Below, one piece after another: positions 20,350 through 31,874 of a DNA stretch of 64,000 nucleotides. Both the position numbers and the translations under genes were made by a program. The stretch covers positions 434,001 through 498,000 of the forward strand of contig JAZAYU010000001.1 in the NCBI GenBank assembly GCA_038501625.1, read 5' to 3'. The notes under the pieces are model-generated. The model had not been told where the DNA came from. It made no database searches and saw only the letters and a list, made by a program, of their open reading frames with translations. The stretch comes from Corbicula japonica. Taxonomy: Eukaryota > Mollusca > Bivalvia > Venerida > Cyrenidae. Each line of letters opens with the position of its first letter. Positions within the stretch are counted from its first letter, which is position 1.

Positions 20350-21290
20350 AACATTTGGTCAGGGCGAGGCTAATTTTAAGAAATCGGTAATTTTCGTTGA
20401 CGGTCAGATTTAGGCAAACAACTTAATAAAAAACATAATGTGTAAAAATTAGTAGATCCTTACATCGTATATCTTGCTTTGTTTATACAAAAAATAACGT
20501 TAATAACAGCTAAGTTATTGTGTAAAACTAAACGCTTTATCAGAGACCTCCATTGGTTACGACATTTATCTTAAATGTTTTGTCCAGTCTGTATGCACAG
20601 AATTCATAAATGGAAAAGAAAAGCAATTTTCTTTTTGGGTAAATTGCTTGTGGAATCAATTACTCGTGAAGTTAACTACTTGTAATGTCAAATACCACGG
20701 GGTCAATAACTAGTTAACGGTAATTATTCCCCAGTTGTTTAATGTTACTTCTCCAAACACAGACACAGTAAGGTTTGTAAGTAAGTGATAAGAGGCCATT
20801 AGTATTACACCATCCCAATTCCGAACGAAAATCTTTGAAAGTTTTATAAACGGTATTTTAACTGTTAACGGAAATAGTGCGAGAAAACAATGTAAAATAA
20901 AGCTCTATTTGATGCGACCATCAAAGAGTTTAATTTGAACATACTATGGTAAATCTTTAAAAGGGCTTGAGGTATTTTTAAAAAAAAAACCATGTCTCAT
21001 AACTAACACATCAGAGTAATAATAAATGAAAGGATATTCTGCTTCGTTTCAAATTAAAAAATATCTTAAACTGTTACAAATACAAGACAAATATACTGAA
21101 TTTATCATTGCCTTTTATGTTGTCAACATACAGTTTTTCAAGAAGCTATTATTAAAAGTACATTTATCAGTAATAAGTACATACGACGATCAAATAACAA
21201 GGATTGTCACATTAATTATGTTACCAATCCTACAGGCAATAATTGATACTAAATACCAGATGTAGAGCAGGTGGAATTTTTGTTGTTCTA
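20350..21290. other. intergenic, only in segdup copy 1
   Basis: AT-rich; 79-codon frame at 21026-21265 has no motif. Nothing supported. Confidence 0.3.
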
Positions 21291-21299
21291 TCAAATTAC

Positions 21300-22310
21300 A
21301 TTTATCGTCCCACCTGGGTTAATTTTGACAGTTTTGTTTACTATAAATGTCTGTTATGTCCGGTGTAGTGTTTTTATTATGCCATTTTCGTTCTGTCAAA
21401 TCCTTGGCAGTGAAATAACTTGATGATGTTTTAGATATCCTCACCAAATTTGGCATGTAGTTAGCTTGTGTTAAGACCTTGCACGAGATGGTATTTGGCG
21501 TCACTGGGAACAAGATCAAAATCTCTTATTAAAATGTTAGTGTCTCTAGCTGGAAGCGAAACCGCATCGTCACGGCGACAGCGCCTAGTCCTGCAATTCC
21601 TGCGACGCAACCAACTGAGGTAACCGGGACAACCCCAAAACAGGTTGATCGGATAGCCATGATATACGTAACAATCACAGCATGACATCGGTAAATAGAA
21701 AAAAATAGAAAAATAAAAAAATGGAAACTCCTTTTCTGAACAATAACTTGAGAATGGTGTTAGATGTTCTTACCTTAACTTAAATCTGTGTTGAGAATAA
21801 GGTTTGGGTTATAGTTGATATTACTGCGGTCAAGGTCATGGTTACTAAAAACAGAAATTTATATTCGGGACAATAATGTAGAACTGGTTTGAGCTATCAT
21901 CACCTATCGTGATATGTCTGGTCGCCATTTCAGCCAATCAGATGCTTGAGATTTGAGAATGGTTTTCATGCTCAGTTTTATAACCTTGGGCACAGGTCAC
22001 TGTAACCAAAACCAGAAATTTCTTGTCCAGACAATAACTTGAGACTTGTTTAAGCTATTTTTACTTGGTAATTGTATTTTAGGTCGCTGAAATTAAAATA
22101 CGCGTTACTAACAAATAGAAAGTGTACATCTAAACAATAAATTGAGACTTGTTGAGCTATTCTCACCACATATTGTGGATAGGTAAGCTGTGCTTTGGCA
22201 TTGCACGAGCTTGTATTTGGGGTCACCGGGGTCAAGGTTACCGTCAATAAAACTTGAAATTCCTTGTTTAGACAATTACTTGAAACTTGTTTAAAATCTA
22301 TCAACATTAA
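21300..22310. repeat. degenerate tandem array (~150-200 bp units), copy 1
   Basis: Repeated words in order: (A)ACTTGA(G)A..(T)GTT..AG(A/C)TAT(C/T)(C/T)TCACC, TT(A/G)GCATTGCACGAG, TGGTATTTGG(C/G)GTCAC(T/C)GGG and TCAAGGT(C/T)A. At least four units are seen near 21420, 21740, 22030 and 22130. It contains an M1 MITE fragment at 21905-21990. Minus-strand frames such as VTPNTSSCNAKAQ come from the repeat and recur in each unit. Counterpart at 61800-62810. Confidence 0.65.
21905..21990. mobile_element. fragment of MITE family M1
   Basis: GTCGCCATTTCAGCCAATCA, GATGCTTGAGATTTGAGA and TTTTATAACCTTGGGC match the right half of 5607-5731. The left terminus is missing. Confidence 0.65.
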
Positions 22311-22799
22311 GCCTATTGTATTCCTTTTACGATGTGTAGAAGAACGTTATAGTAGGCACTATAACCCTAAAAATCTACCAAAGGCTCACAAGTCTAATAT
22401 CAAGTGTACTTATACCAGAGCCAATTATTATTTCAGAAATATGTGATATCTTTGCATATCAATAACACCGGAAAGAAAGCATATACCTGCACAGATAAAA
22501 TGGTTTAGTAAAAGGCTGGAAATTTATTAAAAAATAGAATTCATATAAAAACCCAACAAATTCTGTTTATTTAAGTGCTGAAGAATTACATTCGTAATCT
22601 ACCTATACATCTTAAAACAACACATGTTATGTTACAATCTTTGTATAAAACTAATGAAATGACTATGATAGAAATCTCTAGACTCAACCGACCTTGCTTG
22701 ATTCAGAAAACACAGTCAGCTCTGTCAGAGATTATATCAGGAAACGTTTTTTTTTTGTTTTTTTTTTTAAATTATTAGTCTTAAGAAGCTGAGAAATCC

Positions 22800-22850
22800 A
22801 CCGTGACGGTGCGGGTTCGCTCCCAGCTAGAGGAACTATCATTCTTAATG
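22800..22850 (+). repeat. possible SINE-derived B-box fragment
   Basis: CGGTGCGGGTTCGCTCCCAG has a B-box-like GGTTCGnnnCC and resembles 4565-4600. In the duplicate block the same site reads GGGTTAGCTCC (about 63297), which breaks the box. Confidence 0.3.
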
Positions 22851-23071
22851 AACTAAAACTGACATCTCGATAGTTTCTAGAAGATGTATTTTTATTTATA
22901 CAAACCATTTGTATGTCAGTCACTGATAAATCAGAACTAAACCTTTTTCGGCCTACCAGTTATCAGTTCAGTTAACTCTCTTGAAGGTTACATGCTAATT
23001 TCAAACCATGCAGAATGTTCATCATTGTGGATGACTGCATACAGACATACTTGAACTTATTTGGCGTGTGG

Positions 23072-23097
23072 TCGTGGGGGTGGGGGGGGGGGAGGAG
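23072..23097 (+). repeat. G-run tract
   Basis: GTGGGGGTGGGG followed by a longer G run; differs in length from the copy-2 counterpart at 63559-63577. Confidence 0.7.
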
Positions 23098-23540
23098 GAT
23101 ACGGATAATTTGTACTGAGGTTGTTTAGGCCCTGTCGCCGTGTTTGTATGGCTGTGGGGTTATGTAAACATAAATTTCCGCGGAATATTCCACTGAATCT
23201 ATTTTATAGTTAATTTTATAAAATTACGCATGTGCAAATCCCAAGAGATTTCGCTAACGAGATCTTGAACGTTGCCAAGTGGAGGAAACATTCGTGGCGT
23301 TCTGGTAAAGATAAAAATACTACTGACGTGACTTTTAGAAACATAATGACATATCGAGAGGGCATAGAAACATCTGTTTAATATTGAAGTTAATTTGCTG
23401 AATAAATGTAAACGTTTCCGTGTGTGTGGTTAGCTATCATCACAGTTTAATAATAAATGTTGGCATTTGTTTCATGATATTATCGATACAAACATACTAG
23501 TAATAACACATTTACTCTGTAAATACGAGTTAAATCGCAT

Positions 23541-23760
23541 GTACCACCAGTATAGATCCTGATCAGCCGGCATATCCGTCATTTGTTGATGCTAAATTTC
23601 CTAATTGACCATCTATATTTTTTATATGGATCTACACTGGTCATGTTTGGTCATAAAATAATCATACAGTCCTAATAAATGTAATAGCGACGAGGGAAGA
23701 TCTTGGTTAGACGCACAGATGTGTCAGATGATTTGGATCTACACCATTCGCCCATGGATA
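23541..23760. repeat. degenerate inverted-repeat element
   Basis: ACCACCAGTATAGATCCTGA at the left and GGATCTACACCATTCGCCC at the right are loosely inverted; an inner pair is ATATGGATCTACACTGGT. Related pieces at 27061-27222 and 42236-42395. Confidence 0.4.
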
Positions 23761-23888
23761 ACAGCCGTATTCCATGCAGTGAAGGGTAAACAAACGTTAT
23801 AATGAAATAATGCTTCTCTATACTGACAAACTTCGAACGTTCAAAGTCTTTCAACTTTTTGTGCTGCAAGCTTTAAAAATTTTTCAAA

Positions 23889-24004
23889 ATAGTGAAATAT
23901 GCATATCAAGAATGGCCACACATGGTAGACAAGTATTCTCTTTACGCTCTTCGATTGACACGTTTTCTGAGTGTGGCTATTCCTAATATGCATCTTTCAC
24001 TTTT
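23889..24004. mobile_element. 115-bp piece with the Penelope-like 3' terminus at both ends, inverted
   Basis: Left: AGTGAAATATGCATATCAAG followed by AATGGCCACAC. Right: GAGTGTGGCTATTCCTAATA followed by TGCATCTTTCACTTTT. Both are the family's terminal sequence but pointing inwards, with ~50 bp between. Confidence 0.75.
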
Positions 24005-24029
24005 AAGTTAGTTTAAAAATGATAAATTA

Positions 24030-24958
24030 CACTTAACAACTTTTCTAAGTATACACCTGCGTACTAGGGCATTACTGGCTTGATTATTGAGCTATTGCTC
24101 TAAAACTTTCGATAAAACATGCAAGTAATACTAACTGATTTATTTGTAAAACATTTTTCAAAATGACAGACAAATGACTGCTCACAATCATTTAGAATAC
24201 TGACACCCACAGAAAACAAATTCACAATATCAGTCAAAGACGCATATGGCCACCTTCAGCGATGAACGGTTAAATCGCGAAAATTTAGTTGAAGCGTATT
24301 TTTTATTGAGGGTGATCAGTTATAACGCTGTGGGCTGGTGTGTCAATGCACAAGAGGACTGTAGCAGTTTTAATCCAATGGAACTTAAATTCTGCAGAAT
24401 ATCAGCGACAAGTCCTTGTTCCGGTTGTCCTTCCACGTCTCCAAGCACAAAGGCGCATGCAGTAAATTCATGGTGGTGCACTGTGTCATCGTTCGGCGAA
24501 CACCAGACGTTTTCTTGAGGTGAACAACGTCAGAATTTCCATGGTGCGCTAGAATCTGGAACTAAATTTAATTGTAAATCTGTTTTGTGATCTTGGAAGA
24601 GGCGTTAGTAACAGGAGGGACCAACCATGCAACTTGAAAATGGGCTTCTTCAGGAATGGGCTTAAAATTCCATAAAGAATTAAGCACTGTATTAGCTCAA
24701 TGAGGTTCAATGTGTCTTGCAGTTATACGCGCTGTTGGTGTCATACTCTTTATTAACTGATGTGAATTTATATTCTGTGGGTCCCAGTACTCTTAATGAC
24801 TTGGAGCAGTCAGTTGTCTGTCTTTTTGAAAAACTGTTCTACTGATAAATCAGTTAGTATTTATTGCATGTTTTATTGAAAGTTTTGGAGCAATAGTTCA
24901 ATTATCAAGAGAGTAATGCCCCAGTACGCTGGTGTATACTTAGAAAAGTTGTTGAGTG
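24030..24958. mobile_element. 929-bp TIR element with ~160-bp inverted ends and TA flanks
   Basis: CACTTAACAACTTTTCTAAG and on is mirrored over about 160 bp by 24800-24958 (CTTAGAAAAGTTGTTGAGTG at the end). Both ends abut TA (24028-24029, 24959-24960). The interior has a 90-codon plus frame (24246-24518) and, on the opposite strand of the same bases, a frame reading HHHEFTACAFVLGDVEGQ that looks more protein-like. Neither is recognised; the minus-strand one may be a transposase or captured remnant. Confidence 0.75.
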
Positions 24959-24960
24959 TA

Positions 24961-25490
24961 GAATATTTATTTTGGGTACATCCTCCAAACAATGTTAACG
25001 CATACAGTAATGTTCGACATTATTTTTCCTAACTTACAAAACAGTCGTCGCCTATATTACCATACATGGTTATACACAAAATCAAATGCCATTCAATTTC
25101 TTTACCTGAAAAAAACAACATGGAAACATAGCTGACTCAGGGAAAACACGTAAGACAGTCAATCTTTAGACGGAAAAACAAGGGTTCGTGCACAAATTTT
25201 TTTTTTAGAATTTTAAAGAGTTTATTACCAGCCAAATATACATTGCTCAAATCTATGTTTAAATCATTTTCTTTGCTTCTTACTTTGTAAGCCACTCCAA
25301 CCGGTATTTTAAAAGATCCTTAACGAACTACATGATTGTGTTCATTATAAAATGTTCGACAATTTGATATTAAGGAAATAGACTTTCAAATTCAGACATG
25401 CAACCTTATGTTCAAAACATTTGAAAAATACTACAATTCCATAGGCTAAAAATACTTTTAACCATTGTTATATATTAGTATAGAAAAAAA
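24961..25490. other. intergenic
   Basis: Nothing recognised. Confidence 0.3.
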
Positions 25491-25497
25491 CCTTGTA

Positions 25498-25694
25498 GCA
25501 ATTTGATTTGCCACTGACCGTCCCAAGGCGGTAACCCCTCGGATTCTCATTTTTGTTTATTGTTAGTGGTGTCTTTTTTGAAGCTGATCATTATATTAAC
25601 CATGCTCTCTCCCTCTCTCTTCTTCTTGACTGTGTGGGGAGGCTGTTTTTTTCTGAATGTGGCGATTCCTGATATGCAGATTTCACTTTTGTAT
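25498..25694 (+). mobile_element. 5'-truncated Penelope-like 3' tail
   Basis: Begins within the tail at GCAATTTGATTTGCCACTGA and ends GATATGCAGATTTCAC. Very close to the 10966-11258 copy over the shared part (same CTCTCTCCCTCTCTC subtype), but truncated ~100 bp further in. Confidence 0.85.
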
Positions 25695-26200
25695 TATAAA
25701 CACTCAATACGTTTCTGTTTTCTTTAAACTAAAGACAAATTAGGAGCATTTTAATATATACTGGAATGTTATTCTATACATCTATACCAATATAACTGAA
25801 AGTTCTGTGAATAAAGTTTGATTGACCAAAATGTGTTAGATATCAGACCAAGTTACCGACCTTACACTGTAGAATTCGTTTTAAATCAAGTTATAGTAAT
25901 GAATAAAGATGAAAAAATATTAAAAAGCATATTTGAAAGCATATTTTATAACAACGGGTTGAACCGATATATGACATTTGCGTAACTATATGACTAGTCT
26001 TGCCCCAGGTGTGTTTTTCAAATGGAAGCTTTATTTGATTTTTTTATCAAAGCGATCAATTATAGTTTATAAACACGTTAACATTTTATTAAAAACACTT
26101 TGCCAAAACCTCACAAAAGCTCCAGACATGTCTCAGCGGTGTCTCTCGTAATAATAACCCCCGAGAGTAATTTTAACAAAAAATTTCAGGCTCAGCGCAC

Positions 26201-27581
26201 CTGGGCGACCGTTTAATTTTCATAAAAGTCTCTTAACAAATTACTGACAAAACAGCCTCCACCTAAATTCGATAATATTTTTATATGAGCAAACATGAAA
26301 TCAAACGTCAGAATAAAAGTTGTTTGAGTACACATGTTCTAATGAGAATATGTTTATAAAGCGATCATGATTTTTTTTTAAATTAAAATGCTGTTAGGTA
26401 ATATCTAGCATCTGAAGAAAACCTGTGTGACAGTCAATTATAGGGTTAAAGAAATAACAAGGAATGTTCCATTTGTTACCGTTTTAAGGGAAAATTATCA
26501 CCAAACTAATCAAGCTCAAATCAAGAAGAAAGTGAAATCCTTTACATCTGATTTACATGTCACGCATCTTTCCAAAAAATAAATTATTATATTATTATAA
26601 AATAAACAGTAAACGAACGTCATGTGTTCACCAATATTGTCGACCAAAAAGCATTATCAAATAAATCTTTAAAAAGTAAGACACACAGTATTATGAGAAT
26701 GAAAAAATGACAAAAACTTGCTGCTTATTTTATTTTTGTGACAAGTCTGTAATTTTAGCTTCATTATAAAATGTTTTACATAATCATTTTGCCCGAGTTC
26801 AATCAAACTTTAGATATCAATAATGGTTGAAATTATTTTTGAGCCAATGACAATGCAGTATTTTTCAAAAATTTCGAACCTTAATTCACATAAAGTCGCG
26901 CGTCTGAAATGTGTTTATGCAGTGTTCAAGGAGGCGTGACTTAGAAAGTCTGAGGAAAAGAAAATCATTTAAATATTTTTGAACTCTGACTTTGGCTTAT
27001 GATGATCATCTTAAATTGCTTAACCATTTTTTTTTCATAGATACGTCTGTTATCACATAGGTGACCAGTTTATATCCAGATCACCCATCAAATTAATGTC
27101 ATCTGATCAGTATTTGCACTTTCCCTTTTTTGTCACACATAACCTAGCGAATCTAACAACGAGAAGTGTCGGTCGTGCTCAGACTACACGAATGAGCCCG
27201 TTGATCCGGATATAAACTATTTTCCGATGCTATAAAAGATTTATTTATGAAGTAAAAGGTAAAATGAAACTTCCACGGATGAACCCTTGTTTCTCAACCC
27301 AAGTACAGACTGCTACACAGGTTTTTTTTTTCAGTTATGTTCACATGGTGTTTTCAGATAATGAAATTTCATAAATATAAATTCACTTTCTAAAATATTC
27401 TCTCAGTACATGTTTACGGGCCATTGAATGACAAAACTACCTTTAGTTTGACTATTGATTTTTGCATACCCATATGGTAATTTAGGCGGCGACTGTTTTG
27501 ACATTAACAAAAATAATGTCCACCATTATATACGTTATAGTTTATTTGGAGGCTTGTATGAAAAATTAAACGGTCGCCCAG
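26201..27581. mobile_element. 1.38-kb TIR element
   Basis: CTGGGCGACCGTTTAATTTT then CATA at the left; the complement (TATG then AAAAATTAAACGGTCGCCCAG) at the right. No coding frame inside; a smaller inverted-repeat element (27061-27222) is nested. No clear target duplication. Confidence 0.65.
27061..27222. repeat. 162-bp inverted-repeat MITE-like piece
   Basis: AGTTTATATCCAGATCA near the left is mirrored by TGATCCGGATATAAACT near the right, and the arms continue with mismatches. Non-coding. Confidence 0.5.
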
Positions 27582-27584
27582 CTG

Positions 27585-28730
27585 TATACTTAAAGCAGAT
27601 ACCTTTAAAGTTTTCACATTCTCAGACCATATGACCTCCGCAGGTTTTTGATGACCTTGCTCGATAAACTGCTAAATTAAATGAATTGAAAGTACTATAT
27701 CTGAAATAGTCTTTCCTCATGTGGTGTTGCCGAAAAGAAATCAGGGTAATTAGTAATGATCTAACAATGGCAGAAAAACATGTTCGCAAGGAACTAAATT
27801 CGAGTGTTATTATGTTAAAATGTTTATTAATTTTTATGACATGTTCATTCTGAGTTGTTAAACATATTTTATTTTAAACGAAAATGTTTCATAATTATTT
27901 TCTGTGTTAAAGTTATTCCTAATAAGGTTATGAATCTTAAATATAAATGACTTTGTTTGTTGTAAAAGGTACTCTATATTTCGGGATGGAAATTGTGAGA
28001 AGAAAATGATAGAAATTTTCTTCGTGTAACCAATAAAATCCTACTTTAAACAACTCAGTGAGAAACGACATGTTATAGAATATCAGGAGAATTACTGGTT
28101 TAAACACAATGGAACAAATTTATCAATCGGCCGACAGACCATTCTTCTTTACTTAATACCATTGGAACAAAATTCATATATCGCGTCAACAACTGCTCTA
28201 TAATCCGCATCACAACCTAAATTTACCATTCAAAAATGAATAAACATATTTCATGCTCCCATATAAAATTGTCTTCAATCAAGCCAAATGCTTGGTGATG
28301 TTAGACCTAAAACATGCAAACACACTAAAGTCGCAAAGGACACCGTCAAACTCAAGCATGGGTGGGTAGGTATGTAGTAAATGGCCTTTCCGAGACTACC
28401 AGACTTGAGCGAATGGAGTAAAATCAGCAAGTATGAAAGATACGGCCATTAACACTGTAATAATAGTTTGCCGAATAAACTATTTAAATTTGATAGCTTA
28501 ATCATATTACACGTGTATAGTTATTTGGTTATGTAAATTCTAAAAAAAAGGCTAGCTTTGACAGTTGATAGTTTTGTTCACCTTTTATGTTGCAGGTCAA
28601 CTGCGGAGGTTTAAGTGTTTTGCTGTGCCTGTTTTTGTATTAAAATGCCCAGTTGTCTTATCTTATGCCGAGACAGTCACTAATTGCTGGTTCATATGAT
28701 AATTATACTTCATAGACCTGTCAAGACCTT
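27585..28730. other. intergenic
   Basis: No gene or repeat supported; ends where the Penelope-like element starts. Confidence 0.3.
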
Positions 28731-28734
28731 ATCC

Positions 28735-30112
28735 AGACGCTCACATTTTTATTGGATAACATTTATTTGAGATTTGGTACCTATATTTATAAACAAGTAA
28801 TAGGCATTCCAATGGGTACTAAGTGTGCACCCCTTGTTGCTGATCTGTTTTTATACTGTTATGAAAGAGACTTTATGTTATCTCTTTCTACCGAAAAACA
28901 AGATGATATTATTACAGCTTTTAATAACACCTCGAGGTACCTTGATGATTTATTTAATATAGATAATAACCTTTTCTATCAGTGGTTAATAAGATTTATC
29001 CTAAAGAACTACAGCTTAATAAAGCGAACACTTCAGAAAAGCAAGCAAACTTTCTTGATCTAAATCTGTCCATTGAAAATGATTACGTCACTACTAAAAT
29101 ATATGATAAAAGAGATGATTTTAACTTTAATATAGTAAATTTTCCGTTTTTAGACGGCATTGTTCCTGGTGCAACATCTTAAGGGGTTTATATCTCACAG
29201 CTTGTTCGCTTTCCAAGAGCTTGCAACGATGTGAATGATTTCAATGAACGTAATCTGTGCATTACAGAAAAACTTTTAAAACAGGGTTATCGGTATCACA
29301 AATTAAGGAAAACCTTTTCAAGTTTTATCGCCGATACCCAGATCTAATTCATATATACAGGTGCAGTTTAAAATCACTATTGCAACAAGGTAATTCACAG
29401 CCAGTTTTTTATGGAGATTTAATTTACAAACTTAAGAAGATAAAAGGCAATGTTAATTTCTCCCGGTTATTCGTAAACACCATCTGTAAATTTAAAAAGA
29501 AAGGTTACCATCATGATATTTTACAGCGCTGTGCAGGCCTGGTGATTATCCCATCTACAGTTGATCATTATGCTTACCTCTTTGGTTGCACGACGGTGGC
29601 AGTGGTTTAAGAGTTTACGAAGGTTTATGGGAAAATCTTTTCTTAAAAGAACCTAGAAGCTCGATTCGTTTCTTTTATCCCTGTCATCGTGTTCTTGCTG
29701 ATTTTACTCCAGGAGCTCTGGTCTCGGTACGATCATTGAGTACCCGCCCTTTGGCTTTGCAATGCTATGAGCTTCTTATGTTTTATTTTTTTGTGTGCTT
29801 TTGCATGCAACATTGTTGAGCCGATGGGTGGGTTGGAGTTATTTCACCAAGAAACTTGTACTTCTTTTGTGATACGAGAACCTGTTGGGGCAAGTGTGTG
29901 GTTGGTGCACCCTAGAATCTGGTTTTAACCCCCAGTGGCAAATTGTTTGCCACTGACCGTTCCAAGGCGGTAACCCCTCGGGTTCTCACTTTCGTTAATT
30001 GTTTGTGGCGTCCATATTGAAATTGATTATTGTAATACCATGCTCTCTTTTCCTCTGTGTGGGGAGGCTGTGTCTGCTGGATGTGGCCATCCCTGATATA
30101 CATATTTCACTT
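28735..30112 (+). mobile_element. longest Penelope-like retroelement copy
   Basis: Comprises a frameshifted reverse-transcriptase frame (about 28735-29610) and a ~500-bp 3' tail ending GTGGCCATCCCTGATATACA then TTTCAC. It is 5'-truncated: the fingers region and anything upstream are missing. At least a dozen other pieces in the window share this 3' end with different 5' starts, as expected for target-primed reverse transcription. I favour a Penelope-like element from the GIPMGTKCAP and RYLDD motifs, but a LINE is not excluded. Confidence 0.8.
28752..29610 (+). pseudogene. reverse transcriptase, frameshifted C-terminal part
   Basis: Frame 1 (28752-29063) carries the reverse-transcriptase palm motifs: GIPMGTKCAPLVADLF at residues 19-34 and SRYLDDLFNIDN near residues 60-72 (the catalytic DD). 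The frame then shifts: 28982-29182 continues as IYPKELQLNKANTSEKQANF and KIYDKRDDFNFNIVNFPFL, hits a TAA at 29180-29182, and reads on in phase as GVYISQLVRFPRACNDVNDF. Another shift near 29300 brings the frame 29257-29610, ending in VDHYAYLFGCTTVAVV. So at least two shifts and one stop; not functional. The N-terminal palm and fingers, and any endonuclease domain, are absent. Confidence 0.8.
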
Positions 30113-30114
30113 TT

Positions 30115-31540
30115 TTTTAAAGAAAAAAGATCATTTTATCAATTATTTAAAATCAACAAATATTTTAAATCTTTTGATGTATATTTGGAAGTATGCCTTA
30201 TTTTCGAAACAATATCATCATTTTTAGAGTTTCGTGCATTACACACTTATGAAATTGATACCGGTACAAGTTTACCAACATCACCATAAATCATATCCGA
30301 TGTAAGCCGCAGCGAACATGCTGCCGTATCACAAACAGCAGACACATTATTAAAGAAATTTGATGTAAACAAGCTTAATATTTTATGAGTCCTTTGCGTT
30401 TTTCGTAAACGTGCTGGCTTTTTAGTGGTAAGGATCAAAGCACCTATTCTCACGCCAGTCTACGTTTTATTGTATTTTCATTTAAACGGAGAGTATGAAA
30501 AAGTCAGTGAGAAAAATATAACAAAGCAGATTTTTTTTTCCATTTTGGTATACATACTTATCAAAGTTTGCTAAGCACCAAGAATATTTGTGTACATATG
30601 TTCTTGTGTATGCCAGTTATTTTTTTATTTTATTTATTTTTACTCACCTGAATAATGACTGATGAATAAATATAGACAAATGATAAATCAATTGTAATGT
30701 GTTTACTGGGTTCATTTAAATCTGAATGGGGTATAAGGGTTGTGAACATTTCATTGTTTGCCAAAACAAATATCGATGTCTGCATCCAATAAACGTCTTA
30801 TGACATTCTGATTTGCAATAATTCATGCATTAAACATTCAGTTTTTCAAGTAAAAGAAAAGAATGGGTATCAACAAATGTCTGGTACGATGTATGAAGGT
30901 AAATTAAATACTATGAAAATACAAGGTCATCTCCTTTGCACGACGGTCGTTCATGGTTATGTTTACACGGAGGACCTTCTAGATGCATCACTAAACGATT
31001 TTAAATGTAATTGCATTGAATGTAGACTTCATATGGTTAACAAACTTTGAGTAGTATACAATAAAATAAAATATTGGGTAAATATATGATACAAACTTAA
31101 TAATTATTCTCATATATGTTAATATAAACAGATACGCGAGGTTGTACAGACAGTGAATAATCTGTAGTGGAGTGGGGAAGATATAGCGGGGGTTGCGACA
31201 TATTACATTCAGTTTGGGAGTTTAAGGTAGCAAAAAAGATTCAAAATGCAAATGAATGAATCATTCTAGTATAGTTGTTTTAACCTTGTTTGGTAATATC
31301 ATTAAAGGTGCTTACACAAAGTTTTAAACGATATTGACATTCGAGGAAATCTCGCATCGCCATATATATGCCAATGCTAACAGATTGCACCACGTAAGAC
31401 TGTGTTTTGTGTTTCAAAAGAACAATGTAACCACTTATATAAACATCTGTTATCAAAAATATCTTGGCTATCAAGGTGAGTTCCAGATATACCAAACATC
31501 AACATTGTTCACAAAATCAACCGAATATTAAAAAACAAAA
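30115..31540. other. AT-rich intergenic
   Basis: Frames of 60-96 codons here have no motif. A poly-T/TTTA tract lies at 30617-30640. Nothing else supported. Confidence 0.3.
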
Positions 31541-31543
31541 ACA

Positions 31544-31580
31544 AAATGTATATCAGGAATCGTCACACACAGAAAAAGGT
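31544..31580 (-). mobile_element. tiny Penelope-like 3' terminus
   Basis: ATGTATATCAGGAATCGTCA then CACACAGAAAAA is the family's terminal ~35 bp on the minus strand; nothing of the family lies beyond it. Confidence 0.5.
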
Positions 31581-31870
31581 TGTTTTTTGTCGATATGCTG
31601 TGCACTAAGATATTTTCCTACCGAGTATGCTGCACTAAGGCTACGCGCTTGGTGGAGCCAAAATTTACACATTCTTTTGATAAATTTAAGTTACTGTCGG
31701 CTCGAGAATTATTTATCTACCGAGATGCGATTTTTGTGACTGGCAGTCCGTCTGAAATAGTGTTTGTTATCAAAGGTTTATTGATGAAACGTAATCCCGT
31801 TGCTTTATACGACTCCAGTGGGGAAAACATGTCGGCAAGAACCAGACAGTCTATAATCAACTTTGTTTGA
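31580..31870 (+). CDS. uncharacterised 96-codon frame
   Basis: An open frame with reasonably mixed composition (...KLLSARELFIYRDAIF...), overlapped on the opposite strand by a 97-codon frame (31717-32010). No domain, splice site or repeat relationship recognised. Likely chance. Confidence 0.12.
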   Translation: MFFVDMLCTKIFSYRVCCTKATRLVEPKFTHSFDKFKLLSARELFIYRDAIFVTGSPSEIVFVIKGLLMKRNPVALYDSSGENMSARTRQSIINFV

Positions 31871-31874
31871 AAGA

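Larger units (their letters stand above)
14366..23520 (+). repeat. segmental duplication, copy 1
   Basis: From CCAATCGAATAACAATAAAT at 14366 to at least 23520 the sequence matches 57412-64000 in direct orientation with only sparse differences (a few per hundred bases by eye). Two large gaps: 15998 in copy 1 lacks about 1.1 kb that copy 2 has (59020-60135), and 17653-21290 in copy 1 (3.6 kb) is absent from copy 2 near 61790. The upper limit is set by the window end of copy 2. Copies are 43 kb apart. Confidence 0.92.

Noticed and set aside
20176..20413. Arg/Glu-repeat peptides (60-65 codons)
   Set aside because: They come from a (GA)n microsatellite in a retroelement tail.
28752..29610. functional reverse transcriptase
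   Set aside because: At least two frameshifts and a stop; 5' part missing.
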